A stretch of DNA of 64,000 nt from Sepiola atlantica (Eukaryota > Mollusca > Cephalopoda > Sepiida > Sepiolidae), in NCBI GenBank assembly GCA_963556195.1, contig OY744551.1:9421984-9485983 (forward strand), read 5' to 3'. Positions 40,190 to 55,100 of the stretch are shown piece after piece (position 1 is the first letter of the stretch; each line of letters starts with the position of its first letter). A program made the translations under genes and the position numbers. The notes under the pieces were generated by a model, which saw only the letters and a list, made by a program, of their open reading frames with translations, was not told where the DNA came from and searched no databases.

Positions 40190-43100
40190 TTGTATATTGT
40201 ACATTGCTTGTCTTTAAGAATTGTCAACTGTAAATTAATGTGTTTATATTACTTTTGCATTTTGTTCTAATGATGGATATGTTTAATATATTTGTTTAAT
40301 ACATGTACGTTGCTTGTTTTTCATAATTGTCAACTGTAAATAAGTGTGTTAATATTTCTTTTGCATATTATTCTAATGATGGATACGTTTAAAATATATG
40401 TTAAATACATGCACGTTGCTTTTCTTTCATGATTGTCAACTGTAAATAAATGTGTTAATATTACTTTTGCATTTTGTTCTGATGATGGATACGTTTTAAA
40501 TATATGTTAAATACATGCACGTTGCTTATCTTTCATGATTGTCAACTGTAAATAAATGTGTTAATATTACTTTTGCATTTTGCTCTAATGATGGATATGT
40601 TTAAAATATATGTTTAATACATGCACGTTGCTTATCTTTAATAATTGTCAACTGTAAATGAATGTGTTAATATTACTTTTGCATTTTGTTCTGATGATGG
40701 ATACGTTTTAAATATATGTTAAATACATGCACGTTGCTTATCTTTCATGATTGTCAACTGTAAATAAATGTGTTAATATTACTTTTGCATTTTGCTCTAA
40801 TGATGGATATGTTTAAAATATATGTTTAATACATGCACGTTGCTTATCTTTAATAATTGTCAACTGTAAATGAATGTGTTAATATTACTTTTGCATTTTT
40901 CTCTAATGATGGATATGTTTAAAATATATGTTAAATACATGCACGTTGCTTATCTTTCATGATTGTCAACTGTAAATAAATGTGTTAATATTACTTTTGC
41001 ATTTTGCTCTAATGATGGATACGTTTAAAATATATGTTTAATACATGCACGTTGCTTTTCTTTCATGATTGTCAACTGTAAATAAATGTGTTAATATTAC
41101 TTTTGCATTTTGTTCTGATGATGGATACGTTTTAAATATATGTTAAATACATGCACGTTGCTTATCTTTCATGATTGTCAACTGTAAATAAATGTGTTAA
41201 TATTACTTTTGCATTTTGCACTAATGATGGATATGTTTAAAATATATGTTTAATACATGCACGTTGCTTATCTTTAATAATTGTCAACTGTAAATGAATG
41301 TGTTAATATTACTTTTGCATTTTGCTCTAATGATGGATATGTTTTAAATATATGTTAAATACATGCACGTTGCTTATCTTTCATGATTGTCAACTGTAAA
41401 TAAATGTGTTAATATTACTTTTGCATTTTGCTCTAATGATGGATACGTTTAAAATATATGTTTAATACATGCACGTTGCTTTTCTTTCATGATTGTCAAC
41501 TGTAAATAAATGTGTTAATATTACTTTTGCATTTTGTTCTAATGATGGATACGTTTAAAATATATGTTTAATACATGCACGTTGCTTTTCTTTCATGATT
41601 GTCAACTGTAAATAAATGTGTTAATATTACTTTTGCATTTTGTTCTGATGATGGATACGTTTTAAATATATGTTAAATACATGCACGTTGCTTATCTTTC
41701 ATGATTGTCAACTGTAAATAAATGTGTTAATATTACTTTTGCATTTTGTTCTAATGATAGATATGTTTTAAATATATGTTAAATACATGCACGTTGCTTA
41801 TCTTTCATGATTGTCAACTGTAAATAAATGTGTTAATATTACTTTTGCATTTTGCTCTAATGATGGATATGTTTAAAATATATGTTAAATACATGCACGT
41901 TGCTTATCTTTCATGATTGTCAACTGTAAATAAATGTGTTAATATTACTTTTGCATTTTGCTCTAATGATGGATATGTTTAAAATATATGTTAAATACAT
42001 GCACGTTGCTTATCTTTCATGATTGTCAACTGTAAATAAATGTGTTAATATTACTTTTGCATTTTGTTCTAATGATAGATATGTTTTAAATATATGTTAA
42101 ATACATGCACGTTGCTTATCTTTCATGATTGTCAACTGTAAATAAATGTGTTAATATTACTTTTGCATTTTGCTCTAATGATAGATATGTTTTAAATATA
42201 TGTTAAATACATGCACGTTGCTTATCTTTCATGATTGTCAACTGTAAATAAATGTGTTAATATTACTTTTGCATTTTGCTCTAATGATGGATATGTTTAA
42301 AATATATGTTAAATACATGCACGTTGCTTATCTTTCATGATTGTCAACTGTAAATAAATGTGTTAATATTACTTTTGCATTTTGTTCTAATGATAGATAT
42401 GTTTTAAATATATGTTAAATACATGCACGTTGCTTATCTTTCATGATTGTCAACTGTAAATAAATGTGTTAATATTACTTTTGCATTTTGCTCTAATGAT
42501 GGATATGTTTAAAATATATGTTAAATACATGCACGTTGCTTATCTTTCATGATTGTCAACTGTAAATAAATGTGTTAATATTACTTTTGCATTTTGCTCT
42601 AATGATGGATATGTTTAAAATATATGTTAAATACATGCACATTGCTTATCTTTCATGATTGTCAACTGTAAATAAATGTGTTAATATTACTTTTGCATTT
42701 TGCTCTAATGATGGATATGTTTAAAATATATGTTAAATACATGCACGTTGCTTATCTTTCATGATTGTCAACTGTAAATAAATGTGTTAATATTACTTTT
42801 GCATTTTGCTCTAATGATGGATATGTTTAAAATATATGTTAAATACATGCACATTGCTTATCTTTCATGATTGTCAACTGTAAATAAATGTGTTAATATT
42901 ACTTTTGCATTTTGCTCTAATGATGGATATGTTTAAAATATATGTTAAATACATGCACATTGCTTATCTTTCATGATTGTCAACTGTAAATAAATGTGTT
43001 AATATTACTTTTGCATTTTGTTCTAATGATAGATATGTTTTAAATATATGTTAAATACATGCACGTTGCTTATCTTTCATGATTGTCAACTGTAAATGAA

Positions 43101-46100
43101 TGTGTTAATATTACTTTTGCATTTTGCTCTAATGATGGATATGTTTTAAATATATGTTAAATACATGCACGTTGCTTATCTTTCATGATTGTCAACTGTA
43201 AATGAATGTGTTAATATTACTTTTGCATTTTGCTCTAATGATGGATATGTTTTAAATATATGTTAAATACATGCACGTTGCTTATCTTTCATGATTGTCA
43301 ACTGTAAATGAATGTGTTAATATTACTTTTGCATTTTGCTCTAATGATGGATATGTTTTAAATATATGTTAAATACATGCACGTTGCTTATCTTTCATGA
43401 TTGTCAACTGTAAATGAATGTGTTAATATTACTTTTGCCTTTTGTTCTAATGATAGATATGTTTTAAATATATGTTAAATACATGCACGTTGCTTATCTT
43501 TCATGATTGTCAACTGTAAATAAATGTGTTAATATTACTTTTGCATTTTGCTCTAATGATGGATATGTTTAAAATATATGTTAAATACATGCACGTTGCT
43601 TATCTTTAATAATTGTCAACTGTAAATGAATGTGTTAATATTACTTTTGCATTTTGCTCTAATGATGGATATGTTTTAAATATATGTTAAATACATGCAC
43701 GTTGCTTATCTTTCATGATTGTCAACTGTAAATAAATGTGTTAATATTACTTTTGCATTTTGCTCTAATGATGGATACGTTTAAAATATATGTTTAATAC
43801 ATGCACGTTGCTTTTCTTTCATGATTGTCAACTGTAAATAAATGTGTTAATATTACTTTTGCATTTTGCTCTAATGATGGATATGTTTTAAATATATGTT
43901 AAATACATGCACGTTGCTTATCTTTCATGATTGTCAACTGTAAATAAATGTGTTAATATTACTTTTGCATTTTGCTCTAATGATGGATACGTTTAAAATA
44001 TATGTTTAATACATGCACGTTGCTTTTCTTTCATGATTGTCAACTGTAAATAAATGTGTTAATATTACTTTTGCATTTTGCTCTAATGATGGATATGTTT
44101 AAAATATATGTTAAATACATGCACATTGCTTATCTTTCATGATTGTCAACTGTAAATAAATGTGTTAATATTACTTTTGCATTTTGCTCTAATGATGGAT
44201 ATGTTTAAAATATATGTTAAATACATGCACGTTGCTTATCTTTCATGATTGTCAACTGTAAATAAATGTGTTAATATTACTTTTGCATTTTGCTCTAATG
44301 ATGGATATGTTTAAAATATATGTTAAATACATGCACATTGCTTATCTTTCATGATTGTCAACTGTAAATAAATGTGTTAATATTACTTTTGCATTTTGCT
44401 CTAATGATGGATATGTTTAAAATATATGTTAAATACATGCACATTGCTTATCTTTCATGATTGTCAACTGTAAATAAATGTGTTAATATTACTTTTGCAT
44501 TTTGTTCTAATGATAGATATGTTTTAAATATATGTTAAATACATGCACGTTGCTTATCTTTCATGATTGTCAACTGTAAATGAATGTGTTAATATTACTT
44601 TTGCATTTTGCTCTAATGATGGATATGTTTTAAATATATGTTAAATACATGCACGTTGCTTATCTTTCATGATTGTCAACTGTAAATGAATGTGTTAATA
44701 TTACTTTTGCATTTTGCTCTAATGATGGATATGTTTTAAATATATGTTAAATACATGCACGTTGCTTATCTTTCATGATTGTCAACTGTAAATGAATGTG
44801 TTAATATTACTTTTGCATTTTGCTCTAATGATGGATATGTTTTAAATATATGTTAAATACATGCACGTTGCTTATCTTTCATGATTGTCAACTGTAAATG
44901 AATGTGTTAATATTACTTTTGCCTTTTGTTCTAATGATAGATATGTTTTAAATATATGTTAAATACATGCACGTTGCTTATCTTTCATGATTGTCAACTG
45001 TAAATAAATGTGTTAATATTACTTTTGCATTTTGCTCTAATGATGGATATGTTTAAAATATATGTTAAATACATGCACGTTGCTTATCTTTAATAATTGT
45101 CAACTGTAAATGAATGTGTTAATATTACTTTTGCATTTTGCTCTAATGATGGATATGTTTTAAATATATGTTAAATACATGCACGTTGCTTATCTTTCAT
45201 GATTGTCAACTGTAAATAAATGTGTTAATATTACTTTTGCATTTTGCTCTAATGATGGATACGTTTAAAATATATGTTTAATACATGCACGTTGCTTTTC
45301 TTTCATGATTGTCAACTGTAAATAAATGTGTTAATATTACTTTTGCATTTTGCTCTAATGATGGATATGTTTTAAATATATGTTAAATACATGCACGTTG
45401 CTTATCTTTCATGATTGTCAACTGTAAATAAATGTGTTAATATTACTTTTGCATTTTGCTCTAATGATGGATACGTTTAAAATATATGTTTAATACATGC
45501 ACGTTGCTTTTCTTTCATGATTGTCAACTGTAAATAAATGTGTTAATATTACTTTTGCATTTTGCTCTAATGATGGATATGTTTTAAATATATGTTAAAT
45601 ACATGCACGTTGCTTATCTTTCATGATTGTCAACTGTAAATAAATGTGTTAATATTACTTTTGCATTTTGCTCTAATGATGGATACGTTTAAAATATATG
45701 TTTAATACATGCACGTTGCTTTTCTTTCATGATTGTCAACTGTAAATAAATGTGTTAATATTACTTTTGCATTTTGCTCTAATGATGGATATGTTTTAAA
45801 TATATGTTAAATACATGCACGTTGCTTATCTTTCATGATTGTCAACTGTAAATAAATGTGTTAATATTACTTTTGCATTTTGCTCTAATGATGGATACGT
45901 TTAAAATATATGTTTAATACATGCACGTTGCTTTTCTTTCATGATTGTCAACTGTAAATAAATGTGTTAATACTACTTTTGCATTTTGCTCTAATGATGG
46001 ATATGTTTTAAATATATGTTAAATACATGCACGTTGCTTATCTTTCATGATTGTCAACTGTAAATAAATGTGTTAATATTACTTTTGCATTTTGCTCTAA

Positions 46101-49100
46101 TGATGGATACGTTTAAAATATATGTTTAATACATGCACGTTGCTTTTCTTTCATGATTGTCAACTGTAAATAAATGTGTTAATATTACTTTTGCATTTTG
46201 CTCTAACGATGGATATGTTTTAAATATATGTTAAATACATGCACGTTGCTTATCTTTCATGATTGTCAACTGTAAATAAATGTGTTAATATTACTTTTGC
46301 ATTTTGCTCTAATGATGGATATGTTTTAAATATATGTTAAATACATGCACGTTGCTTATCTTTCATGATTGTCAACTGTAAATAAATGTGTTAATATTAC
46401 TTTTGCATTTTGCTCTAATGATGGATATGTTTAAAATATATGTTAAATACATGCATGTTGCTTATCTTTCATGATTGTCAACTGTAAATAAATGTGTTAA
46501 TATTACTTTTGCATTTTGCTCTAATGATGGATATGTTTTAAATATATGTTAAATACATGCACGTTGCTTATCTTTCATGATTGTCAACTGTAAATAAATG
46601 TGTTAATATTACTTTTGCATTTTGCTCTAATGATGGATACGTTTAAAATATATGTTTAATACATGCACGTTGCTTTTCTTTCATGATTGTCAACTGTAAA
46701 TAAATGTGTTAATATTACTTTTGCATTTTGCTCTAATGATGGATATGTTTTAAATATATGTTAAATAAATGCACGTTGCTTATCTTTCATGATTGTCAAC
46801 TGTAAATAAATGTGTTAATATTACTTTTGCATTTTGCTCTAATGATGGATACGTTTAAAATATATGTTTAATACATGCACGTTGCTTTTCTTTCATGATT
46901 GTCAACTGTAAATAAATGTGTTAATATTACTTTTGCATTTTGCTCTAATGATGGATACGTTTAAAATATATGTTTAATACATGCACGTTGCTTTTCTTTC
47001 ATGATTGTCAACTGTAAATAAATGTGTTAATATTACTTTTGCATTTTGCTCTAATGATGGATATGTTTTAAATATATGTTAAATACATGCACGTTGCTTA
47101 TCTTTCATGATTGTCAACTGTAAATAAATGTGTTAATATTACTTTTGCATTTTGCTCTAATGATGGATACGTTTAAAATATATGTTTAATACATGCACGT
47201 TGCTTTTCTTTCATGATTGTCAACTGTAAATAAATGTGTTAATATTACTTTTGCATTTTGTTCTGATGATGGATACGTTTTAAATATATGTTAAATACAT
47301 GCACGTTGCTTATCTTTCATGATTGTCAACTGTAAATAAATGTGTTAATATTACTTTTGCATTTTGCTCTAATGATGGATATGTTTAAAATATATGTTTA
47401 ATACATGCACGTTGCTTATCTTTAATAATTGTCAACTGTAAATGAATGTGTTAATATTACTTTTGCATATTGCTCTAATGATGGATATGTTTTAAATATA
47501 TGTTAAATACATGCACGTTGCTTATCTTTCATGATTGTCAACTGTAAATAAATGTGTTAATATTACTTTTGCATTTTGCTCTAATGATGGATACGTTTAA
47601 AATATATGTTTAATACATGCACGTTGCTTTTCTTTCATGATTGTCAACTGTAAATAAATGTGTTAATATTACTTTTGCATTTTGTTCTAATGATGGATAC
47701 GTTTAAAATATATGTTTAATACATGCACGTTGCTTTTCTTTCATGATTGTCAACTGTAAATAAATGTGTTAATATTACTTTTGCATTTTGTTCTGATGAT
47801 GGAAACGTTTTAAATATATGTTAAATACATGCACGTTGCTTATCTTTCATGATTGTCAACTGTAAATAAATGTGTTAATATTACTTTTGCATTTTGTTCT
47901 AATGATAGATATGTTTTAAATATATGTTAAATACATGCACGTTGCTTATCTTTCATGATTGTCAACTGTAAATAAATGTGTTAATATTACTTTTGCATTT
48001 TGCTCTAATGATGGATATGTTTTAAATATATGTTAAATACATGCACGTTGCTTATCTTTCATGATTGTCAACTGTAAATAAATGTGTTAATATTACTTTT
48101 GCATTTTGCTCTAATGATGGATATGTTTAAAATATATGTTAAATACATGCACGTTGCTTATCTTTCATGATTGTCAACTGTAAATAAATGTGTTAATATT
48201 ACTTTTGCATTTTGCTCTAATAATGGATATGTTAAAAATATATGTTAAATACATGCACGTTGCTTATCTTTCATGATTGTCAACTGTAAATAAATGTGTT
48301 AATATTACTTTTGCGTTTTGCTCTAATGATGGATATGTTTTAAATATATGTTAAATACATGCACGTTGCTTATCTTTCATGATTGTCAACTGTAAATAAA
48401 TGTGTAAATATCACTTTTGCATTTTGCTCTAATGATGGATATGTTTAAAATATATGTTAAATACATGCACGTTGCTTATCTTTCATGGTTGTCAACTGTA
48501 AATAAATGTGTTAATATTACTTTTGCATTTTGCTCTAATGATGGATATGTTTAAAATATATGTTAAATACATGCACGTTGCTTATCTTTCATGATTGTCA
48601 ACTGTAAATAAATGTGTTAATATTACTTTTGCATTTTGCTCTAATGATGGATATGTTAAAAATATATGTTAAATACATGCACGTTGCTTATCTTTCATGA
48701 TTGTCAACTGTAAATAAATGTGTTAATATTACTTTTGCATTTTGCTCTAATGATGGATATGTTTAAAATATATGTTAAATACATGCACGTTGCTTATCTT
48801 TCATGATTGTCAACTGTAAATAAATGTGTTAATATTACTTTTGCATTTTGCTCTAATAATGGATATGTTAAAAATATATGTTAAATACATGCACGTTGCT
48901 TATCTTTCATGATTGTCAACTGTAAATAAATGTGTTAATATTACTTTTGCATTTTGCTCTAATGATGGATATGTTTTAAATATATGTTAAATACATGCAC
49001 GTTGCTTATCTTTCATGATTGTCAACTGTAAATAAATGTGTAAATATCACTTTTGCATTTTGCTCTAATGATGGATATGTTTAAAATATATGTTAAATAC

Positions 49101-52100
49101 ATGCACGTTGCTTATCTTTCATGATTGTCAACTGTAAATAAATGTGTTAATATTACTTTTGCATTTTGCTCTAATGATGGATATGTTTAAAATATATGTT
49201 AAATACATGCACGTTGCTTATCTTTCATGATTGTCAACTGTAAATAAATGTGTTAATATTACTTTTGCATTTTGCTCTAATGATGGATATGTTAAAAATA
49301 TATGTTAAATACATGCACGTTGCTTATCTTTCATGATTGTCAACTGTAAATAAATGTGTTAATATTACTTTTGCATTTTGCTCTAATGATGGATATGTTT
49401 AAAATATATGTTAAATACATGCACGTTGCTTATCTTTCATGATTGTCAACTGTAAATAAATGTGTTAATATTACTTTTGCATTTTGCTCTAATAATGGAT
49501 ATGTTAAAAATATATGTTAAATACATGCACGTTGCTTATCTTTCATGATTGTCAACTGTAAATAAATGTGTTAATATTACTTTTGCATTTTGCTCTAATG
49601 ATGGATATGTTTTAAATATATGTTAAATACATGCACGTTGCTTATCTTTCATGATTGTCAACTGTAAATAAATGTGTAAATATCACTTTTGCATTTTGCT
49701 CTAATGATGGATATGTTTAAAATATATGTTAAATACATGCACGTTGCTTATCTTTCATGATTGTCAACTGTAAATAAATGTGTTAATATTACTTTTGCAT
49801 TTTGCTCTAATGATGGATATGTTTAAAATATATGTTAAATACATGCACGTTGCTTATCTTTCATGATTGTCAACTGTAAATAAATGTGTTAATATTACTT
49901 TTGCATTTTGCTCTAATGATGGATATGTTTTAAATATATGTTAAATACATGCACGTTGCTTATCTTTCATGATTGTCAACTGTAAATAAATGTGTTAATA
50001 TTACTTTTGCATTTTGTTCTAATGATAGATATGGTTTAAATATATGTTAAATACATGCACGTTGCTTATCTTTCATGATTGTCAACTGTAAATAAATGTG
50101 TTAATATTACTTTTGCATTTTGTTCTAATGTTGGATCTGTTTAAAATATATGTTAAATACATGCACGTTGCTTATCTTTCATGATTGTCAACTGTAAATA
50201 AATGTGTTAATATTACTTTTGCATTTTGTTCTAATGATGGTTATGTTTAGAATATATGTTTAATACATGCACGTTGCTTTTCTTTCATGATTGTCAACTG
50301 TAAATAAATGTGTTAATATTACTTTTGCATTTTGCTCTAATGATGGATATGTTTAAAATATATGTTTAATACATGCAAGTTGCTTATCTTTAATAATTGT
50401 CAACTGTAAATGAATGTGTTAATATTACTTTTGCATTTTGCTCTAATGATGGATATGTTTTAAATATATGTTAAATACATGCACGTTGCTTATCTTTCAT
50501 GATTGTCAACTGTAAATAAATGTGTTAATATTACTTTTGCATTTTGCTCTAATGATGGATACGTTTAAAATATATGTTTAATACATGCACGTTGCTTTTC
50601 TTTCATGATTGTCAACTGTAAATAAATGTGTTAATATTACTTTTGCATTTTGTTCTAATGATGGATACGTTTAAAATATATGTTTAATACATGCACGTTG
50701 CTTTTCTTTCATGATTGTCAACTGTAAATAAATGTATTAATATTACTTTTGCATTTTGTTCTGATGATGGAAACGTTTTAAATATATGTTAAATACATGC
50801 ACGTTGCTTATCTTTCATGATTGTCAACTGTAAATAAATGTGTTAATATTACTTTTGCATTTTGTTCTAATGATAGATATGTTTTAAATATATGTTAAAT
50901 ACATGCACGTTGCTTATCTTTCATGATTGTCAACTGTAAATAAATGTGTTAATATTACTTTTGCATTTTGCTCTAATGATGGATATGTTTTAAATATATG
51001 TTAAATACATGCACGTTGCTTATCTTTCATGATTGTCAACTGTAAATAAATGTGTTAATATTACTTTTGCATTTTGCTCTAATGATGGATATGTTTAAAA
51101 TATATGTTAAATACATGCACGTTGCTTATCTTTCATGATTGTCAACTGTAAATAAATGTGTTAATATTACTTTTGCATTTTGCTCTAATAATGGATATGT
51201 TAAAAATATATGTTAAATACATGCACGTTGCTTATCTTTCATGATTGTCAACTGTAAATAAATGTGTTAATATTACTTTTGCGTTTTGCTCTAATGATGG
51301 ATATGTTTTAAATATATGTTAAATACATGCACGTTGCTTATCTTTCATGATTGTCAACTGTAAATAAATGTGTAAATATCACTTTTGCATTTTGCTCTAA
51401 TGATGGATATGTTTAAAATATATGTTAAATACATGCACGTTGCTTATCTTTCATGGTTGTCAACTGTAAATAAATGTGTTAATATTACTTTTGCATTTTG
51501 CTCTAATGATGGATATGTTTAAAATATATGTTAAATACATGCACGTTGCTTATCTTTCATGATTGTCAACTGTAAATAAATGTGTTAATATTACTTTTGC
51601 ATTTTGCTCTAATGATGGATATGTTAAAAATATATGTTAAATACATGCACGTTGCTTATCTTTCATGATTGTCAACTGTAAATAAATGTGTTAATATTAC
51701 TTTTGCATTTTGCTCTAATGATGGATATGTTTAAAATATATGTTAAATACATGCACGTTGCTTATCTTTCATGATTGTCAACTGTAAATAAATGTGTTAA
51801 TATTACTTTTGCATTTTGCTCTAATGATGGATATGTTTTAAATATATGTTAAATACATGCACGTTGCTTATCTTTCATGATTGTCAACTGTAAATAAATG
51901 TGTAAATATCACTTTTGCATTTTGCTCTAATGATGGATATGTTTAAAATATATGTTAAATACATGCACGTTGCTTATCTTTCATGATTGTCAACTGTAAA
52001 TAAATGTGTTAATATTACTTTTGCATTTTGCTCTAATGATGGATATGTTTAAAATATATGTTAAATACATGCACGTTGCTTATCTTTCATGATTGTCAAC

Positions 52101-55100
52101 TGTAAATAAATGTGTTAATATTACTTTTGCATTTTGCTCTAATGATGGATATGTTTTAAATATATGTTAAATACATGCACGTTGCTTATCTTTCATGATT
52201 GTCAACTGTAAATAAATGTGTTAATATTACTTTTGCATTTTGTTCTAATGATAGATATGGTTTAAATATATGTTAAATACATGCACGTTGCTTATCTTTC
52301 ATGATTGTCAACTGTAAATAAATGTGTTAATATTACTTTTGCATTTTGTTCTAATGTTGGATCTGTTTAAAATATATGTTAAATACATGCACGTTGCTTA
52401 TCTTTCATGATTGTCAACTGTAAATAAATGTGTTAATATTACTTTTGCATTTTGTTCTAATGATGGTTATGTTTAGAATATATGTTTAATACATGCACGT
52501 TGCTTTTCTTTCATGATTGTCAACTGTAAATAAATGTGTTAATATTACTTTTGCATTTTGTTCTAATGATGGTTATGTTTAGAATATATGTTTAATACAT
52601 GCACGTTGCTTTTCTTTCATGATTGTCAACTGTAAATAAATGTGTTAATATTACTTTTGCATTTTGTTCTAATGATGGTTATGTTTAGAATATATGTTTA
52701 ATACATGCACGTTGCTTTTCTTTCATGATTGTCAACTGTAAATAAATGTGTTAATATCACTTTTGCATTTTGTTCTAATGATGGTTATGTTTAGAATATA
52801 TGGTTAATACATGCACGTTGCTTGTCTTTCATGATTGTCAACTGTAAATAAATGTGTTAATATTACTTTTGCATTTTGTTCTCATGATAGATATGTTTTA
52901 AATATATGTTTAGTACATGCACGTTGCTTTTCTTTCATGATTGTCAACTGTAAATAAATGTGTTAATATCACTTTTGCATTTTGTTCTAATGATGGTTAT
53001 GTTTAGAATATATGTTTAATACATGCACGTTGCTTTTCTTTCATGATTGTCAACTGTAAATAAATGTGTTAATATTACTTTTGCATTTTGTTCAAATGAT
53101 GGATATGTTTAGAATATATGTTAAATACATGCACGTTGCTTTTCTTTCATGATTGTCAACTGTAAATAAATGTGTTAATATCACTTTTGCATTTTGTTCT
53201 AATGATGGATATGTTTAGAATATATGTTTAATACATGCACGTTGCTTTTCTTTCATGATTGTCAACTGTAAATAAATGTGTTAATATCACTTTTGCATTT
53301 TGTTCTAATGATGGATATGTTTAAAATATCTGTTTAATACATGCACGTTGCTTTTCTTTCATGATTGTCAACTGTAAATAAATGTGTTAATATTACTTTT
53401 GCATTTTGTTCTGATGATTGATACGTTTTAAATATATGTTAAATACATGCACGTTGCTTATCTTTCATGATTGTCAACTGTAAATAAATGTGTTAATATT
53501 ACTTTTGCATTTTGTTCTAATGATAGATATGTTTTAAATATATGTTAAATACATGCACGTTGCTTATCTTTCATGATTGTCAACTGTAAATAAATGTGTT
53601 AATATTACTTTTGCATTTTGCTCTAATGATGGATATGTTTTAAATATATGTTAAATACATGCACGTTGCTTATCTTTCATGATTGTCAACTGTAAATAAA
53701 TGTGTTAATATTACTTTTGCATTTTGCTCTAATGATGGATATGTTTAAAATATATGTTAAATACATGCACGTTGCTTATCTTTCATGATTGTCAACTGTA
53801 AATAAATGTGTTAATATTACTTTTGCATTTTGCTCTAATAATGGATATGTTAAAAATATATGTTAAATACATGCACGTTGCTTATCTTTCATGATTGTCA
53901 ACTGTAAATAAATGTGTTAATATTACTTTTGCATTTTGCTCTAATGATGGATATGTTTTAAATATATGTTAAATACATGCACGTTGCTTATCTTTCATGA
54001 TTGTCAACTGTAAATAAATGTGTAAATATCACTTTTGCATTTTGCTCTAATGATGGATATGTTTAAAATATATGTTAAATACATGCACGTTGCTTATCTT
54101 TCATGATTGTCAACTGTAAATAAATGTGTTAATATTACTTTTGCATTTTGCTCTAATGATGGATATGTTTAAAATATATGTTAAATACATGCACGTTGCT
54201 TATCTTTCATGATTGTCAACTGTAAATAAATGTGTTAATATTACTTTTGCATTTTGCTCTAATGATGGATATGTTTTAAATATATGTTAAATACATGCAC
54301 GTTGCTTATCTTTCATGATTGTCAACTGTAAATAAATGTGTTAATATTACTTTTGCATTTTGTTCTAATGATAGATATGTTTTAAATATATGTTAAATAC
54401 ATGCACGTTGCTTATCTTTCATGATTGTCAACTGTAAATAAATGTGTTAATATTACTTTTGCATTTTGTTCTAATGTTGGATATGTTTAAAATATATGTT
54501 AAATACATGCACGTTGCTTATCTTTCATGATTGTCAACTGTAAATAAATGTGTTAATATTACTTTTGCATTTTGTTCTAATGATGGTTATGTTTAGAATA
54601 TATGTTTAATACATGCACGTTGCTTTTCTTTCATGATTGTCAACTGTAAATAAATGTGTTAATATTACTTTTGCATTTTGTTCTAATGATGGTTATGTTT
54701 AGAATATATGTTTAATACATGCACGTTGCTTTTCTTTCATGATTGTCAACTGTAAATAAATGTGTTTATATTACTTTTGCATTTTGTTCTAATGATGGTT
54801 ATGTTTAGAATATATGTTTAATACATGCACGTTGCTTATCTTTCATGATTGTCAACTGTAAATAAATGTGTTAATATTACTTTTGCATTTTGTTCTAATG
54901 ATGGATATGTTTAGAATATATGTTTAATACATGCACGTTGCTTTTCTTTCATGATTGTCAACTGTAAATAAATGTGTTAATATTACTTTTGCATTTTGTT
55001 CTAATGATGGATATGTTTAGAATATATGTTTAATACATGCACGTTGCTTTTCTTTCATGATTGTCAATTGTAAATAAATGTGTTAATATTACTTTTGCAT

